A DNA stretch of 64,000 nt from Girardinichthys multiradiatus (Eukaryota > Chordata > Actinopteri > Cyprinodontiformes > Goodeidae): assembly GCF_021462225.1 (NCBI RefSeq), contig NC_061806.1:26928144-26992143 (forward strand), written 5' to 3'. Each line of letters starts with the position of its first letter. The stretch's first letter is position 1. Below are positions 24,687 to 40,025 of the stretch, one piece after another. The translations under genes were made by a program, and so were the position numbers. The notes below the pieces were generated by a model. That model was given only the letters and a program-made list of their open reading frames with translations. It ran no database searches and was not told where the DNA came from.

Positions 24687-25360
24687 CAACAGTATGAGAC
24701 TGTTTTGATTGATGTTCCTATGGCGAAGCTGACCTTGCATGTGGTGTAACAACACAAGCTGCATTCACACTGTAGTTACAAAAAGTATCTACACACACAT
24801 TCACACATACAACTACAAAAGGTACACACGTACAGCTTTAAAATTGCACTGATTTCTCCTTTTATTGTTACAGGGAGGTCCTTATGTTTTATAAATCCTA
24901 ACACTATTCTTTTATTCTCTTTCACCATGGTGGAAATTTGGTTGTACAATTTTCTTATGTTTTCTTCTACTTTTTATACTCCCAGTTTCACTAGTTTTTC
25001 TCTTCTTCCTTCTCCTTCCCCTTCCCCTACTGCTCACATCTTCAGTGTTTCACACTTGTTTACATTTACGCATGGGATGCATAGGACACATGCACATATA
25101 TTATAGCCAGACACACATTCTCCTGGCACAATGCTTTCTCCTCTCATGTCATATGTATGAACCAAGTTAAACATTGTGCAGGAACACCTTCATCTTTTGA
25201 ATTATATTTTGAGCATACAGTGTGTATCTAGTTTGTGCAATCTCAAGAGTGAAACATGTATACACACACTGTATATGAAGACATATAAAACAAAGGAGAA
25301 GCAATTTACTTACTGTATGCATTAAGTACATCATTTCTTTTTTTTTATTTTCTTTTTTTG
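24686..25360. other. No gene seen
   Basis: AT-rich and pyrimidine-rich DNA, including a TTCTCCTTCCCCTTCCCC stretch near 25010, with no coding signal. Confidence 0.5.
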
Positions 25361-25478
25361 GGGGCACTAGTGGCCTTCATTTTCTCATTTTTTGACAGTG
25401 AGGTGACAGGAAAAGGGTGGAGAGAGGGGTAAGACATGCAGTAACGGTCAACAGGCCAGGACTAGAACCACTGCAGCC
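25361..25478 (-). repeat. tRNA-derived SINE, 5'-truncated
   Basis: Shares GGCACTAGTGGCCTT and the downstream ACAGGAAA...GAGAGA...GACAT body with the fuller copy at 51755-51932. The tRNA-like head expected beyond 25478 is missing, as is usual for a truncated copy. Confidence 0.6.
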
Positions 25479-26499
25479 AGTACATCATTTCTACAAGGAT
25501 CAAATGTGCGAAATTAGAAGTATGCAGCCTTTTGTACACGATTTCATTATTTCATGTTTATATGGTATGTACTGTTAAAATCCTAGAAAAAGTCTTCTTC
25601 AATCAGCCTCGACTATTGGGGGTCACATTGTCTTTCCATTGATACCATTATCTGAGTCAGATTCAATGAAACAAACTCAATTGAATTGCGGCCAGAGAAG
25701 AAAAACTGAATGACCTAAAGTGAGAAAGAAAAGACAGAGACAGATGGGGGGTTGATAGATAAAGGGGTGGACATTGTCAGTCCCCTCAGGTCTCTTTGAT
25801 AAAGATCAGAGCAGCCACAGCCAGAGCCTCAACCACATCCTAATGTGTGTGTGGATGCATGCACAAACACTCAGGCAATGCGCAACAGCAGTGAATGTCC
25901 CCGCTAGCTCGCTTGTACACACAGATGCACACACATGACTTTTACACTCAGATCATGTTCAAATTAAAGAGACTAGAATCAAAATCAATCAGTCAAGGGC
26001 TGATAAGCGATCAAAGGCCCTGAGAAACAAATGCTGGGGTGCTCATTCAACGGGTGCCTCTAAATATGGATCCTAGAGATTTACTATTTCCTCTGAGTGT
26101 CTCCTAACACATGCAATGCATCAAGCATTCAGATAAGATTCATTAATGTGAGAATGGAATGTTGGTGAAGTGTTAACCTAATGTGACTGGCATCTAGTTA
26201 CTGATGTTGAGTTAATATTGTGTTATTATTATTATCAATATGGCAGTTTGTTATTTGATTTGACAAATGTTTTACCTCCATTTCGCATGACTGACATAAT
26301 GAATACCAATAACGGAGATGTCATATTTTTGTCTGTACAAAAATTTGTATTTAGACAGAGTGTAATATGTTCTTTGCAGCCTTTAAAATATATATCAGTT
26401 AACATGCCTGATTTAAAATTAAATATAGCCTGGTAAGATAAATGTGTCTATTGGAGAACTTTACAGATTTTCATCTTTAGGTTTACATAAAGCAAAATC
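25479..26499. other. No gene; possible regulatory motifs
   Basis: Non-coding DNA. It has TCF/LEF-like sites CTTTGAT (25794) and GATCAAAGG (26009), and a CTAAATATGG site (26060) resembling MEF2/SRF boxes. The assignment is motif-based and weak. Confidence 0.35.
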
Positions 26500-26847
26500 T
26501 GTCACATTCGGGTTTTGGGTTGGACCAAAGCGCAGAGAAGAGCTCGGGAGCAGCATTTCAAGCAGTCTTCATCTTTATTCAAAAAATGAAAAGTAACAAA
26601 AAACACTGCAGATGGAAACCAGAGTCAGCCATCCAAACTTGCAAGTCCCTGCAGGAACATGCGGAACTCAAGTATGGACAAGGGCAATGAATGTAGGTGA
26701 GAGACGAGAGGAACCAGTGGGGAACAAAGAACACAGACCAACTAATATACAGAAAGATGTGAGAGGGGAACAAAGGGCAGATAATCAAAGAAACAGGGAA
26801 CAGGTGTGACAGGGACGCAGGGAGACAGAGGGAGCAGGTGAACCTAA
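26500..26847 (-). repeat. Gypsy-type LTR fragment
   Basis: Begins TGTCACATTCGGGTTTTGGG and shares blocks with the LTR at 2340, including AACCAGYGGGGAACAAAGAA and CAGACCAACTAATATACAG. It is cut off at the TA where the Tc1 element starts at 26850. The remaining part of the LTR does not reappear on the far side of that element. Confidence 0.75.
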
Positions 26848-26849
26848 TA

Positions 26850-28412
26850 CAGGTCCTTCTCAAAATATTAGCATATTGTGATAAAGTTCATTATTTTCCA
26901 TAATGTCATGAGGAAAATTTAACATTCATATATTTTAGATTCATTACACACTAACTGAAATATTTCAGGTCTTTTATTGTCTTAATACGGATGATTTTGG
27001 CATACAGCTCATGAAAACCCAAAATTCCTATCTCACAAAATTAGCATATCATTAAAAGGGTCTCTAAATGAGCTATGAACCTAATCATCTGAATCAACGA
27101 GTTAACTCTAAACACCTGCAAAAGATTCCTGCGGCCTTTAAAACTCCCATCCTGGTTCATCACTCAAAACCCCAATCATGGGTAAGACTGCCGACCTGAC
27201 TACTGTACAGAAGGCCACTATTGACACCCTCAAGCAAGAGGGTAAGACACAGAAATAAATTTCTGAACAAATAGGCTGTTCCCAGAGTGCTGTATCAAGG
27301 CACCTCAGTGGGAAGTCTGTGGGAAGAAAAAAGTGTGGCAGAAAACGCTGCACAACGAGAAGAGGTGACCGGACCCTGAGGAAGATTTTGGAGAAGGGCC
27401 GATTCCAGACCTTGGGGGACCTGCGGAAGCAGTGGACTGAGTCTGGAGTAGAAACATCCAGAGCCACCGTACACAGGTGTGTGCAGGAAATGGGCTACAG
27501 GTGCCGCATTCCTCAGACCTGGGCTACAGAGAAGCAGCACTGGACTGTTGCTCAGTGGTCCAAAGTACTTTTTTCGGATGAAAGCAAATTCTGCATGTCA
27601 TTCAGAAATCAAGGTGCCAGAGTCTGGAGGAAGATTGGGGAGAAGGAAATGCCAAAATGCCAGAAGTCCAGTGTCAAGTACCCACAGTCAGTGATGGTCT
27701 GGGGTGCCGTGTCAGCTGCTGGTGTTGGTCCACTGTATCAAGGGCAGGGTCAATGCAGCTAGCTATCAGGAGATTTTGGAGCACTTCATGCTTCCATCTG
27801 CTGAAAAGCTTAATGGAGATGAAGATTTCATTTTTCAGCACGACCTGGCACCTGCTCACAGTGCCAAAACCACTGGTAAATGGTTTACTGACCATGGTAT
27901 CACTGTGCTCAATTGGCCTGCCAACTCTCCTGACCTGAACCCCATAGAGAATCTGTGGGATATTGTGAAGAGAACGTTGAGAGACTCAAGACCCAACACT
28001 CTGGATGAGCTAAAGGCCGCTATTGAAGCATCCTGGGCCTCCATAAGACCTCAGCAGTGCCACAGGCTGATTGCCTCCATGCCACGCCGCATTGAAGCAG
28101 TCATTTCTGCCAAAGGATTCCCAACCAAGTATTGAGTGCATAACTGTACATGATTATTTGAAGGTTGACGTTTTTTGTATTAAAAACACTTTTCTTTTAT
28201 TGGTTGGATGAAATATGCTAATTTTGTGAGATAGGAATTTTGGGTTTTCATGAGCTGTATGCCAAAATCATCCGTATTAAGACAATAAAAGACCTGAAAT
28301 ATTTCAGTTAGTGTGCAATGAATCTAAAATATATGAATGTTAAATTTTCATCATGACATTATGGAAAATAATGAACTTTATCACAATATGCTAATATTTT
28401 GAGAAGGACCTG
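26850..28412 (+). mobile_element. Tc1-family DNA transposon, family B, copy 1
   Basis: Ends are CAGGTCCTTCTCAAAATATT and its inverse, with TA at 26848-26849 and 28413-28414. The inverted repeats extend for roughly 200 bp. At 1563 bp it is near the normal Tc1 length. The same family occurs in the opposite orientation at 47031-48636, and the two copies are very similar. Confidence 0.95.
27178..28135 (+). pseudogene. Tc1 transposase, broken by a stop, a deletion and a frameshift
   Basis: The start is the ATG at 27178 giving MGKTADLTT, aligning with the sister copy at 48311. Most of the DNA-binding half, with GCSQSAVSRHLSGKSVGRK, and the D,D34E core are present: FSDESKFC carries the first Asp, QHDLAPAHSA the second, and NPIENLWD the Glu. 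Defects relative to the sister copy are a TAA at 27256-27258 replacing a Glu codon, loss of 14 residues in frame after RCRIPQ, and a 5-base deletion near 27735 that shifts the frame. The C-terminus ends at FPTKY, as in the sister. Confidence 0.92.
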
Positions 28413-28414
28413 TA

Positions 28415-31327
<2,913 letters not shown>

Positions 31328-31752
31328 TGTAGGATCTCAGCTGCTCTCCTCCTGGTTGGTTGTGGCAGCTTGTTATCAGCAGCTGCAACTCATCTCCTGA
31401 TGAGCTCACGGGGCTTCTTAAGGCAGCTGCTGCTACAGGCCTTTGCTGGAACATAACCTCTGTTATGTGGACTGCCTGTCTGCCTACCTGCCCGGCTACC
31501 TACCTACCTGCCTGTATACCTGTCGACCTGCCAATCTGCCTGCCTGCACCTGGTAATATTCCCTCCTAAGGACTGCACTGTAAATATACTCACCATCAGC
31601 ACTGTCTCCTTGGATTCCTGGATTCCGGCCTCCTCCCCTGGTTCCTGGACTACTCCAACTTAGTTTCCTAGGCAAGCCTACCCTAGAAATAAACCTCACT
31701 TACCGTCTATATCTTGTGTGTTGAGTCTGTTTTCATCCTCTGGTTTGTTCTA
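31328..31752 (+). repeat. 3' LTR of the chromodomain Gypsy element
   Basis: Starts TGTAGGATCT right after the polypurine tract. It contains a CTGCCTACCTGCC-rich stretch (about 31470-31540) and an AATAAA at 31688-31693 as polyadenylation signal. The right end is approximate, because no partner LTR is present to compare. Confidence 0.7.
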
Positions 31753-33144
31753 CTTTGACTACCTAAGTGATTTATGATAAAGAAATGTTTATTCAGGAAA
31801 CACGAATCACAAATACCTTTTATTTGTTTTCCTGATAATTTTAGTTGAACTTTCTGACACAAAACAATCCCTTTGTGTAACACCCTCAAAACAGAAAGTG
31901 TACTTTTATGGGTGATATCCATGGCAGTAGAAATGTATCTCTTTGTTGGAAAAACCTTTGACAGGATTATGAAACAATTTAATCTTAGACTTATGGGTAG
32001 GAAAAACCCAAAGCTGAGGGAAGTAAACAGTTCATGCCATTATAAAGACAGAAGGCTTCGGCAGTAAGTAAACTACTAGACTACTGAGGCAACCATGAGT
32101 GTTGGTAGCATAAAGTTGACCATGTAAAAAAAAGTGCTGTCTTTACAGCAGTTTCTACTTTGTGTGTGCCTTCCATCAGTACAAAACAGCTGTTGATATT
32201 CACAGATCACATAAAACCAATAAATGCTGAAAAGAAATATCTTTCCAAGTATTTAACAACAATCTGCAGTCCACAAGTTTAGGTTTTCTAAAAGGGGGTA
32301 CAAAACTGATCAGAACCAGGTCTGATGGACAATTCTGCTATACATTTTTCTTTTGGGGAATTACTGTTTGCTGTCTTGCACAGTTTCCATACATCAAGGT
32401 TGTAGTAGGTCAGGAATTGAGAGCACATGCAGAAGGTCACTACATTGGCTGCAGATCCCAGTGAGTGAGCAACAACCTTCATGATATTATGAGGAACTGA
32501 TGGACAAATGCCCAGAGTGCAGATGGGTCCATCCATGGAACTAACATCTGGCCAGTGAGGGCTCCCAAACAGTTTAACCAGCTGCCAGCAACTTCAATGC
32601 GTTTGCAAATTACATATACCCACACCAGCAGCTCCAAACAGAAAAAGGGTTTGGAGAGGACAAATAAAAAAAATCAAAAAATCATTGTATTCCCACCCTT
32701 AATACTGCGTCAGCAGACCAGTGAGAGCTTCTTGAGCTCCACTCTAATGTGTTTGATTTTTTCCTATTAAATTAAAGTGGAAACTTGTTGATTTTGCCTT
32801 GTTTCTACCCTTGGAAAAGAAAGATGCCTCATTTAATTTCCATTTTATCTCCATTTCTTAGTTTTAGTGGACTTCATTAGCTTTTATTTCAGTCATTAAG
32901 TATACCTTCTTAATAAAGATAAGAGTATGTGCCTTAATCTTCAAAAGGAACAAATGACTAACAGTAAAAAATGGCAGCCCCAACTGAGATATTGGAGGTA
33001 CGAGAACAGAGGGAAAATTTGCTCACGTTTTAGTCACATTCTGAGAAAAAGAATGCAGAATGAACCAAAAGCATTTAATAAAATAGTTAGAACATGGCGC
33101 TGTATTGCTTTATTCCCTATGCCATGACCTTTAGATTCAATCAG
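31753..33144. other. No gene seen
   Basis: AT-rich DNA. The minus-strand frame at 32288-32536 has no domain. Confidence 0.5.
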
Positions 33145-33510
33145 CTGTCTCCTGTCTCAGTGATTACCAACCCATCTCCCACATTCTTGAAGTTTACTGA
33201 TGATACCACCATGGTGGGTCTCTTAACAGATAATGATGAGACTCACTATAGAGAGGAGATCCAACACCTAACACAGTGGTGCTTAGACAACAACCTTGAC
33301 CTGAACACCAGCAAGATCAAGGAGGGCATTATGGATTACAGGAGGTCCAGGAAGGCAAAACACACTCCCCTCTTCATGCATGAGGAGGCGGTAGAGCATA
33401 TGGAGAACATCAAGTTCCTGTATATCCACATAACATCTGACCTGGTTGCTGAACACACTGCGCCTGCTGAAGAAAGCCCAACAAAGGCTCTTGTTTCTCT
33501 TTCCTCCAAT
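33145..33510 (+). pseudogene. L2-type LINE reverse transcriptase fragment
   Basis: Translation gives LKFTDDTTMVGLLTDNDE, matching the FADDTT region of the L2 ORF at 15608 with Ala changed to Thr. The thumb-region text IQHLTQWCLDNNLDLNTSK follows. A shifted frame then gives LLKKAQQRL, the next L2 motif, before the match stops at about 33510. Confidence 0.8.
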
Positions 33511-34135
33511 TAAGACTAATAGCAAAACTTCAGCCAGTTTTGTCAAGGCATGACTTGCAGAGGATAATACATACCTTTATCTAAACTTGTTTTGACTATT
33601 GTACTGGACTTATTCTGTTGTCAGACAAACACCCCTTTCACGTCTTCAGGTTGTTCAAACTGTTGCTGTTTTATAACTGGTACACACAGACATGAGCACT
33701 TCTCACCTATCTTGTCCTCCCTTCATTGGCTCCTTGTGCATCACGATTTTAATTAATTAATTTGTAATTTCATTTGTTGGCTTATAAATGCCTAAATGGT
33801 CTTGCTCCTCTGTACCTCTCTGATTTACTACAGCCTTATCTTCTTTCGCAGGCCCTTAGTTCAGTCAACCAGCAGCTTTTAGATGTCCAAAAAATCTAGG
33901 CGGAAACCTAGAGGAGAGTGAGCTTTCTCTATTCTGGCTCCCAAACTCTGGAATACACTTCCCTTAAATATTCGAAAAGCATCTTTTCTTCCTGCTTTTA
34001 GGTTGCTCTTTTTATTGTCCGCTCTATTTTGTGTTTTATGTCTTGGTTTTATGTCTTTTATTTGTCACATTTTTATACAGCACTTTGGCCAAACTTGCCG
34101 TTTTTGTTTGTGCTTTATAAATACATTGAATTTAT
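33511..34135 (+). pseudogene. LINE C-terminal and 3' end fragment, different family
   Basis: In pieces it translates to LSRHDLQRIIHTFI and similar text, typical of the C-terminal region of CR1/L2-group LINEs ('...DYC...L', then 'LHWLP'). It ends CAGCACTTTGG...TATAAATACA, a familiar LINE 3' end. It abuts the L2 fragment but is not its natural continuation. Confidence 0.6.
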
Positions 34136-34319
34136 GAATCCTCAGGAGGTTAAAATGAACTGTACTCTGTCCTACGGCAGCTGCACAGAAAAAGACAGAA
34201 GAAAACTTGGCACAGAGGTTGAAAACAGCAGATTGTGGGAAATAAAGAAATGATTTAACTGACTGAAATAAGTGTGTTACTGTAGAAACGTATACAATCA
34301 ATATCAATAACAATACGTA

Positions 34320-34375
34320 AAGATGTTCCCCAAGGATCTAGCTTAGGTTTAATTTCATTCACTATTTTATAATTT
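34320..34375 (+). pseudogene. Short LINE reverse transcriptase relic
   Basis: The frame reads DVPQGSSLGLISFTIL, a decayed copy of the reverse transcriptase motif VPQGSxLGPLLF. The flanks are too decayed to extend it. Confidence 0.5.
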
Positions 34376-35585
34376 CAATTCAAAGCCATGAACTATATGA
34401 CCAATACAGATGCTTTTATTAAATATTCTAAAAGAGTCAATTTGCAGCACATAAAGGTTAGAAAATGGATGGGGATACAAGGTGAAACCTTTGACAACTG
34501 GAATTGAAATGGACTTTTCACATCTGCCGAAATGTAAAGGGAAGCATATTAAATCCTTCAAACTGGAACAATCCAAAGGGAACAATGAATGAATAAACTA
34601 GAACTCCATTTTTTTCTATTTCACTTTATCTTTACTTCATAGTACTTTCCTTAAATTATTACAGATAAACACAATCCAATTATACTATAAAATAGGAATG
34701 AACAAATTGATGAACACAATGTTGAATATAAAAGATGAATAAGCAGTGAAGTAAAAGATAGAAGATGAAAGAAAAAATAAAGATAATTCTACATCGATAA
34801 TGCAAAGAAAAAGCACGCATACCGGTGTCAAAGCACTGCGACAATCTGCAATTCTGTCTCATCAGCACAATATCAAATGCCCTCAGACACAATTACTGTA
34901 TTTCTCTGTCTCTCGTTCACATGCACGTGTACATATGAAGACTGTCTTCAGAGGAACAGAAAGACAGAATCAAGAATCCGATGAGCACATCAAAGCCTCT
35001 CCCGAGCGGACAAGCTGCAGAGGATAATGCCACCTTTCTGTACCATTGCTCTGCCGAACAGGTTTCCATCACATTGACCAATGGATGTACTATTATTATT
35101 ATTTTTTGTTGTGTACTATGGTAAATTCTTCTGCCACAACCTATTTTTTGTCCTAGATACACAGTTTGTTTATCGATCCCACCATTCACCTGTCTTCCCA
35201 CTGATGCAGAAGCTTTGACAAGGAAAACGGAAAAATCCAGAACCTCTGCTTCCAACTGACATCCTCCAGCCCTTCCTGCACTCTCGATTGAAGTGTCCAG
35301 AGGTTTTATATGGAAAGGTGTGATCCAAAAGGCCCCAGGCATCATATCAAGCCAAGAGTAGACCCCAGAACAGGGTGCACTCTCAGCTTGAAGTGGCTGA
35401 AACAGATGGAGAGTGAAAAGTGCAAGAGGCTTGTGTGTGGCAGATGGCAACATTCTTTTGCCATTTTTAAAGTTTAATTTAGAACATATCTGCCTTACCT
35501 GAATGGCATGTTCTCTTGTCTTTTCCATTTTGAAGAATGGTTAAGAAAATAAGGCCTCTTCATATTCTATTATTACTTTCATATC
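34376..35585. other. No gene seen
   Basis: The longest frame, 34917-35528 on the minus strand (203 codons), contains no domain and no splice or promoter support. I read it as chance. Confidence 0.45.
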
Positions 35586-35745
35586 ACTTAGTGGGCATTC
35601 AGAACACAGCACTTAATTGGTTTGGATCTTGTCTGGCGGATCTGTCTTCCTGTGTCAAAATTTTAGAATCATCCAGGGCTTCTCTGTCATGTGGGGTTCC
35701 ACAAGGCTCAGTCTTAGGGTCACTGCCTTTTTTCCTGTTTTATTG
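35586..35745 (+). pseudogene. LINE reverse transcriptase relic
   Basis: Reads TALNWFGSCLADLSSC, then SLSCGVPQGSVLGSLPF. This is the 'W..SYL..R, then GVPQGSVLGP' segment of LINE reverse transcriptases. No catalytic box remains. Confidence 0.75.
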
Positions 35746-38700
35746 CCTTTAGGTTGTATGTATAGTATGGTCATGTGATAGTTATACCCGATGAAAACAG
35801 GCATAATGAATTGTAATTTAAAATAAATAAATAAAAGCTCCTCTATGCTATTACTGGAGGGATTTTTTTCCCACTGAATAAATATCACATTAAACATTCT
35901 TTTTTTAATGGGGTACATAAAGAAACTTATAATTGACGTAATTATTAACCTTTTTTTTTTAAGAAAAAAAAAAACTTTCCCCTTCTTCTCTTATCAAACT
36001 GACATCTTGCAACAATGGGTTTGGGAGGAGGGCGTGCAACTAAAAGGCTACATTTGACCAGAAAAACCCCCACTGCACTATGTTTGTTTTGTATGCCATA
36101 AACGTATAGTGTTTCACAAACCTTGACTTTTTAAAACCAGAAATAGGCCATGTATACTCCACATGCATTTAAAGCCAGTGTTTAACATGTACGCTGTAAC
36201 AAGATGATTGGCTGAATACTCTTTAACACAAGAGTAGTGTTTTATTTTTACAAATGCCAATTGTGTTGCTTCACTTTCACAGTGTTTGTTACCACTGTAG
36301 CACACTAAGTCGAAGTCAAAAGGCTGCATGTATCAACAGCAGGGGCTCCTTAGATAAGTTCCCTAGATCCTCTCACTGACAGCTAACTCCCTCTGTGTTA
36401 CATCTACACACAGACATAGATACACAAAAAAGTGCACAAAGTAATCATGCGCCAAGTATCTGGTGGAAATTTGTGCCAGTCAGTAAATCTGGGACAACTG
36501 CTTCAACTTGCAACACCCAGACTCCCATGCAGATATAAACCCAGACGAGGCATGTGTATAGATTCAAACTCAGAGCAGGGATGATGTGATTATGCAGTGC
36601 AACAGACCCAAAGAAATGTGATGATTACCCATCAGTTCTTCACCTCACACAAAGACAAGCAAAGTGACCCATAATGGGATGCAGAAAGACTGTTAGAGAG
36701 TTTGGCAACACCATGGTAAAAAACAGCTCTTCTAAACACTGCATCGGAGTGCTACACTTACACATATATCAGACATTTTGACAAAAACAAGGATAGCGAT
36801 TTAAATGTAGATTTAGAATTTATTATGCGAAATTAAATTTTTGATCGTTTGTATACTTCCATTTAGGTCTCTAATGCTTCTATAAACAGTCCTAACACAA
36901 AAAACCCCATTTGATCGTTTTTTGGCTATAAATGAATTTTTTATTTTTCTATAGAAAACTAGCGTTTTTAAATGTCACAATTACACTGGCACCTAGAAAC
37001 ATTACCCGAGTCCCGCCCCTGACTAGCGACTGAAGCAGAGCTCCGCCCACTTCATTTTCACTAGAGGATCATGTTTCGGCGGCTGGTTTTATATTACACA
37101 GGCTTTACAAAGGCTACCCTCAAAGGCAGTTGTTTTGTTGTTGGCTGCAAAGACCCACGTGTCATTCTCCCAGAATATACCTAATTTGCATAGAAGTGGC
37201 AGAGTCCTTTGTTAATGTAATAGATGGAAAGTGCATTGCTGTATTTTTGCAGTCATGAGATGTCGGTAGAACTTCACAAAAGCCTCTTTAAACCTTCGAA
37301 GCAACACTCATTTTAACATAAACATAACCTAAGATTCATTTTAATCTTCTATTTCGGTCACAGAACACAGGCTCCTCTCAATGTTACTTCAAAATACTAG
37401 TTGACTTTGTCCAATGCAGAGACAACAAAAGAAAGGTCCTAATCATTCTTTTTTTAAGTTTTAATTATTAGGACAAAATAAACGACCCTCGTGTCCTTAT
37501 TGGGTTTTAAGATTTTGAAACAAAGATATCTTTTATTACATCCTTCACAAATTAGTTAGCTGTTCAATTAACTTTAACATGCTTCCTTAGGCCTGCAGAA
37601 GTAAATGGCAATTTTTCAGAACATTTTACATTGCATTGACCTTGGGGTTAACATCTTGACACATCCACTCCTCCATCCAGGTAAACTAATACCCCCTAAA
37701 TTATTTTCCTCAAATCACTGGCAGCAACAACAGCCTCTCTGACGACTCCTGGTGTCTTAATTTCACTGGAAAGTACAAGTCAAAAGCCAGTAGGATCTTC
37801 AAGGTATTCAGAGAAAACTGAGTGGAGGAAGGAAAGCAAAATAAAATTATTTCATTTAAATCATGTCTAAATAGGTTTTTAAAGGGGTGCTACTCTATAA
37901 CACAACACTGTAAAAATTAGCTTGATTTTGTTTGAGTACTGTACATTAAAGTCATTTATTTGTTATAGAAAACCGCCAGAAAGTATAGTATGCAGTGTCT
38001 AATCAGAGTGTTTTAGCCTGGATGTTCTCTTAATTTGTCTGAATACCCTAATAAATGAACTAAATGTGTAAATTCAGACATATTTGATTACCTGATCATA
38101 TTTATATCTCTAGCCAGTGGGATTATTTTTCAAATGTGTAGGGTATTCTAGTTACATTGCAACAATTTTCAAAGGTGTGTAGTGCTAGTCAGATGCCTTT
38201 GATGACACTGAAAACACCAGCAGATGGATATGATATTGTTGCAAACTGTTGTTAGGGCCATTGTTAAGATGAACATGTAATACGAAGCTGAACATTGTCA
38301 AAATAGTTTGCTCAAATTCTGGAGCTATGTCAGCCCTTGATTTCTTTAGGTGTGGAAACAAACTGCCCATTGTTTCCATTTCATCTCAGGAGGTTCTGTT
38401 TGGTGTTTGAACTGGAAAGGTGAAGAGAAGTAGAAATATTTTGAGACTTTTAGGTGTTTAGCTAAATTACAAGGTAATAATTACCATGGATCTGTAGGGG
38501 ACAGAATAAGTGATCTTTAGAAAAACAAAACTATCCAAATTGGGTAGATTTAATTTTTTCAACTTAAAATCTATGGTAAGCCAATAAACGTTTTTGTTGT
38601 TTTTGATGCAGAGATGCTGAAATTAATTATATTTAGATTGGCCTTATCACTGGTATCTGATATAAATGTATTTACATGATATTTTAAAAGGCTGACACTT

Positions 38701-40025
38701 TAAGTGGCCTACTTGGAGATAATTGTGCTGGGAACTATATAAAAATGTCGACAAAAGATTGTCTGTGATTGTACCATTAATTTATCATGATTCTATTACA
38801 AACATAGATATTAACTTGGTGTGTTGCGTTAGTTAAAGAGGCCTACTTTGTATTTGCTTTGCAGGTGGGTGGTAAAGGAAAGATTGATGGTCACAGCTAC
38901 TTGGCGTTAGGGGTGGGTGTAGGTGGCGACTTGTCTTTTAACCTATAAAAATGCCCAACTGGGATAGGCATGCCCAGCAATTCGTTTTAAAGACTGCTCA
39001 CAACCCCACACCTAACACTGAAAAACATTACTTTCCATCTCAATTATGTTCAAATGTGGTAGAAAAAATGTATAGGTTTGATTTTTGTTTAAACTACATT
39101 TGGACAGGACATATAGACTAAAACAGAAATAATCAATGATGTTTCCTATTGTCCAGTCAATATAAAACTTTGGTTTTATGATTATGCTTCTTGTTGATTC
39201 TTTCTCTTTTCCTTGAAAATCTACCAGGGTTATCAGGTGCCTTTAGGTTTTTTAGCACTGCGTCTGTCTCTTGTCTCTGCTTTTGTTAAATAGTTGAGTG
39301 TTTCAGGTCATGATGACTGTTGTTGATCAAAGGATGAATTTACATATTAATAGCTTATAAAGACCACATTATTTTGTTATTTGTCTTGATATGTGAAACC
39401 TTTATGCTGAAGAGGATCTAGAGCATAACCTCAACTTACTGGGATCAACAAAATCCAGCAGCAGTGCTTGTATTGGAAAATACAAGCATTTGTTTTTCCT
39501 GTAGAAAAAAAAATGCTTTATTCTACTATTTTCTTATTAACTTTACTACATTTAAGGAAATAGGCAGACCACGTGGACCCAAAAGCTTTAACTAAACAAG
39601 ACATCCGGGTACAATGAACAGTTTATTAACTATTAACAAGACTAAATCCAAATCTATTGGCTAAATCTGATACATTTGTTTCTGTGAAATCAGAATAATT
39701 AATTAATGTATTGAATAATACATTTGTTTCACAGAAAATAAATCAACCAACTTTACAAAATATAGACTTGAATATTTGAACACTTACAAACACCATTACA
39801 GCCTATTGTTTTGTTTGATTTTAAAATGCATTGACTGTAAATTTTTTATTTGACTGCTATAAAGTCAATGATTCTTCAGTAGCATTGTTTTTAAGATTTT
39901 GTAAGTTATTCAACCTCATCAGTGATTTTATTCCATGTCCATAATCTACTTTCAGCATCATAAAGCAGTTTAACTCACCCCACTATCATGTGAATATATT
40001 GTGAATTTGAACTGCTTTAGAAATA
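35746..40025. other. No gene seen, presumed intronic
   Basis: About 4.3 kb of AT-rich DNA. A GC-richer spot at 36990-37180, with CCCGCCCCTGAC and CTCCGCCCACTT, could encode a short GSCFVVGCKDP peptide. That resembles the zinc-binding start of THAP-type domains, but I cannot extend it. Confidence 0.45.

Noticed and set aside
24502..24757. Frames across the GT tract
   Set aside because: Val-Cys or His-Thr repeats produced by the microsatellite alone.
34917..35528. 203-codon minus-strand frame
   Set aside because: No domain, repeats or splice signals, and no coding bias apparent. Not supported as a gene.
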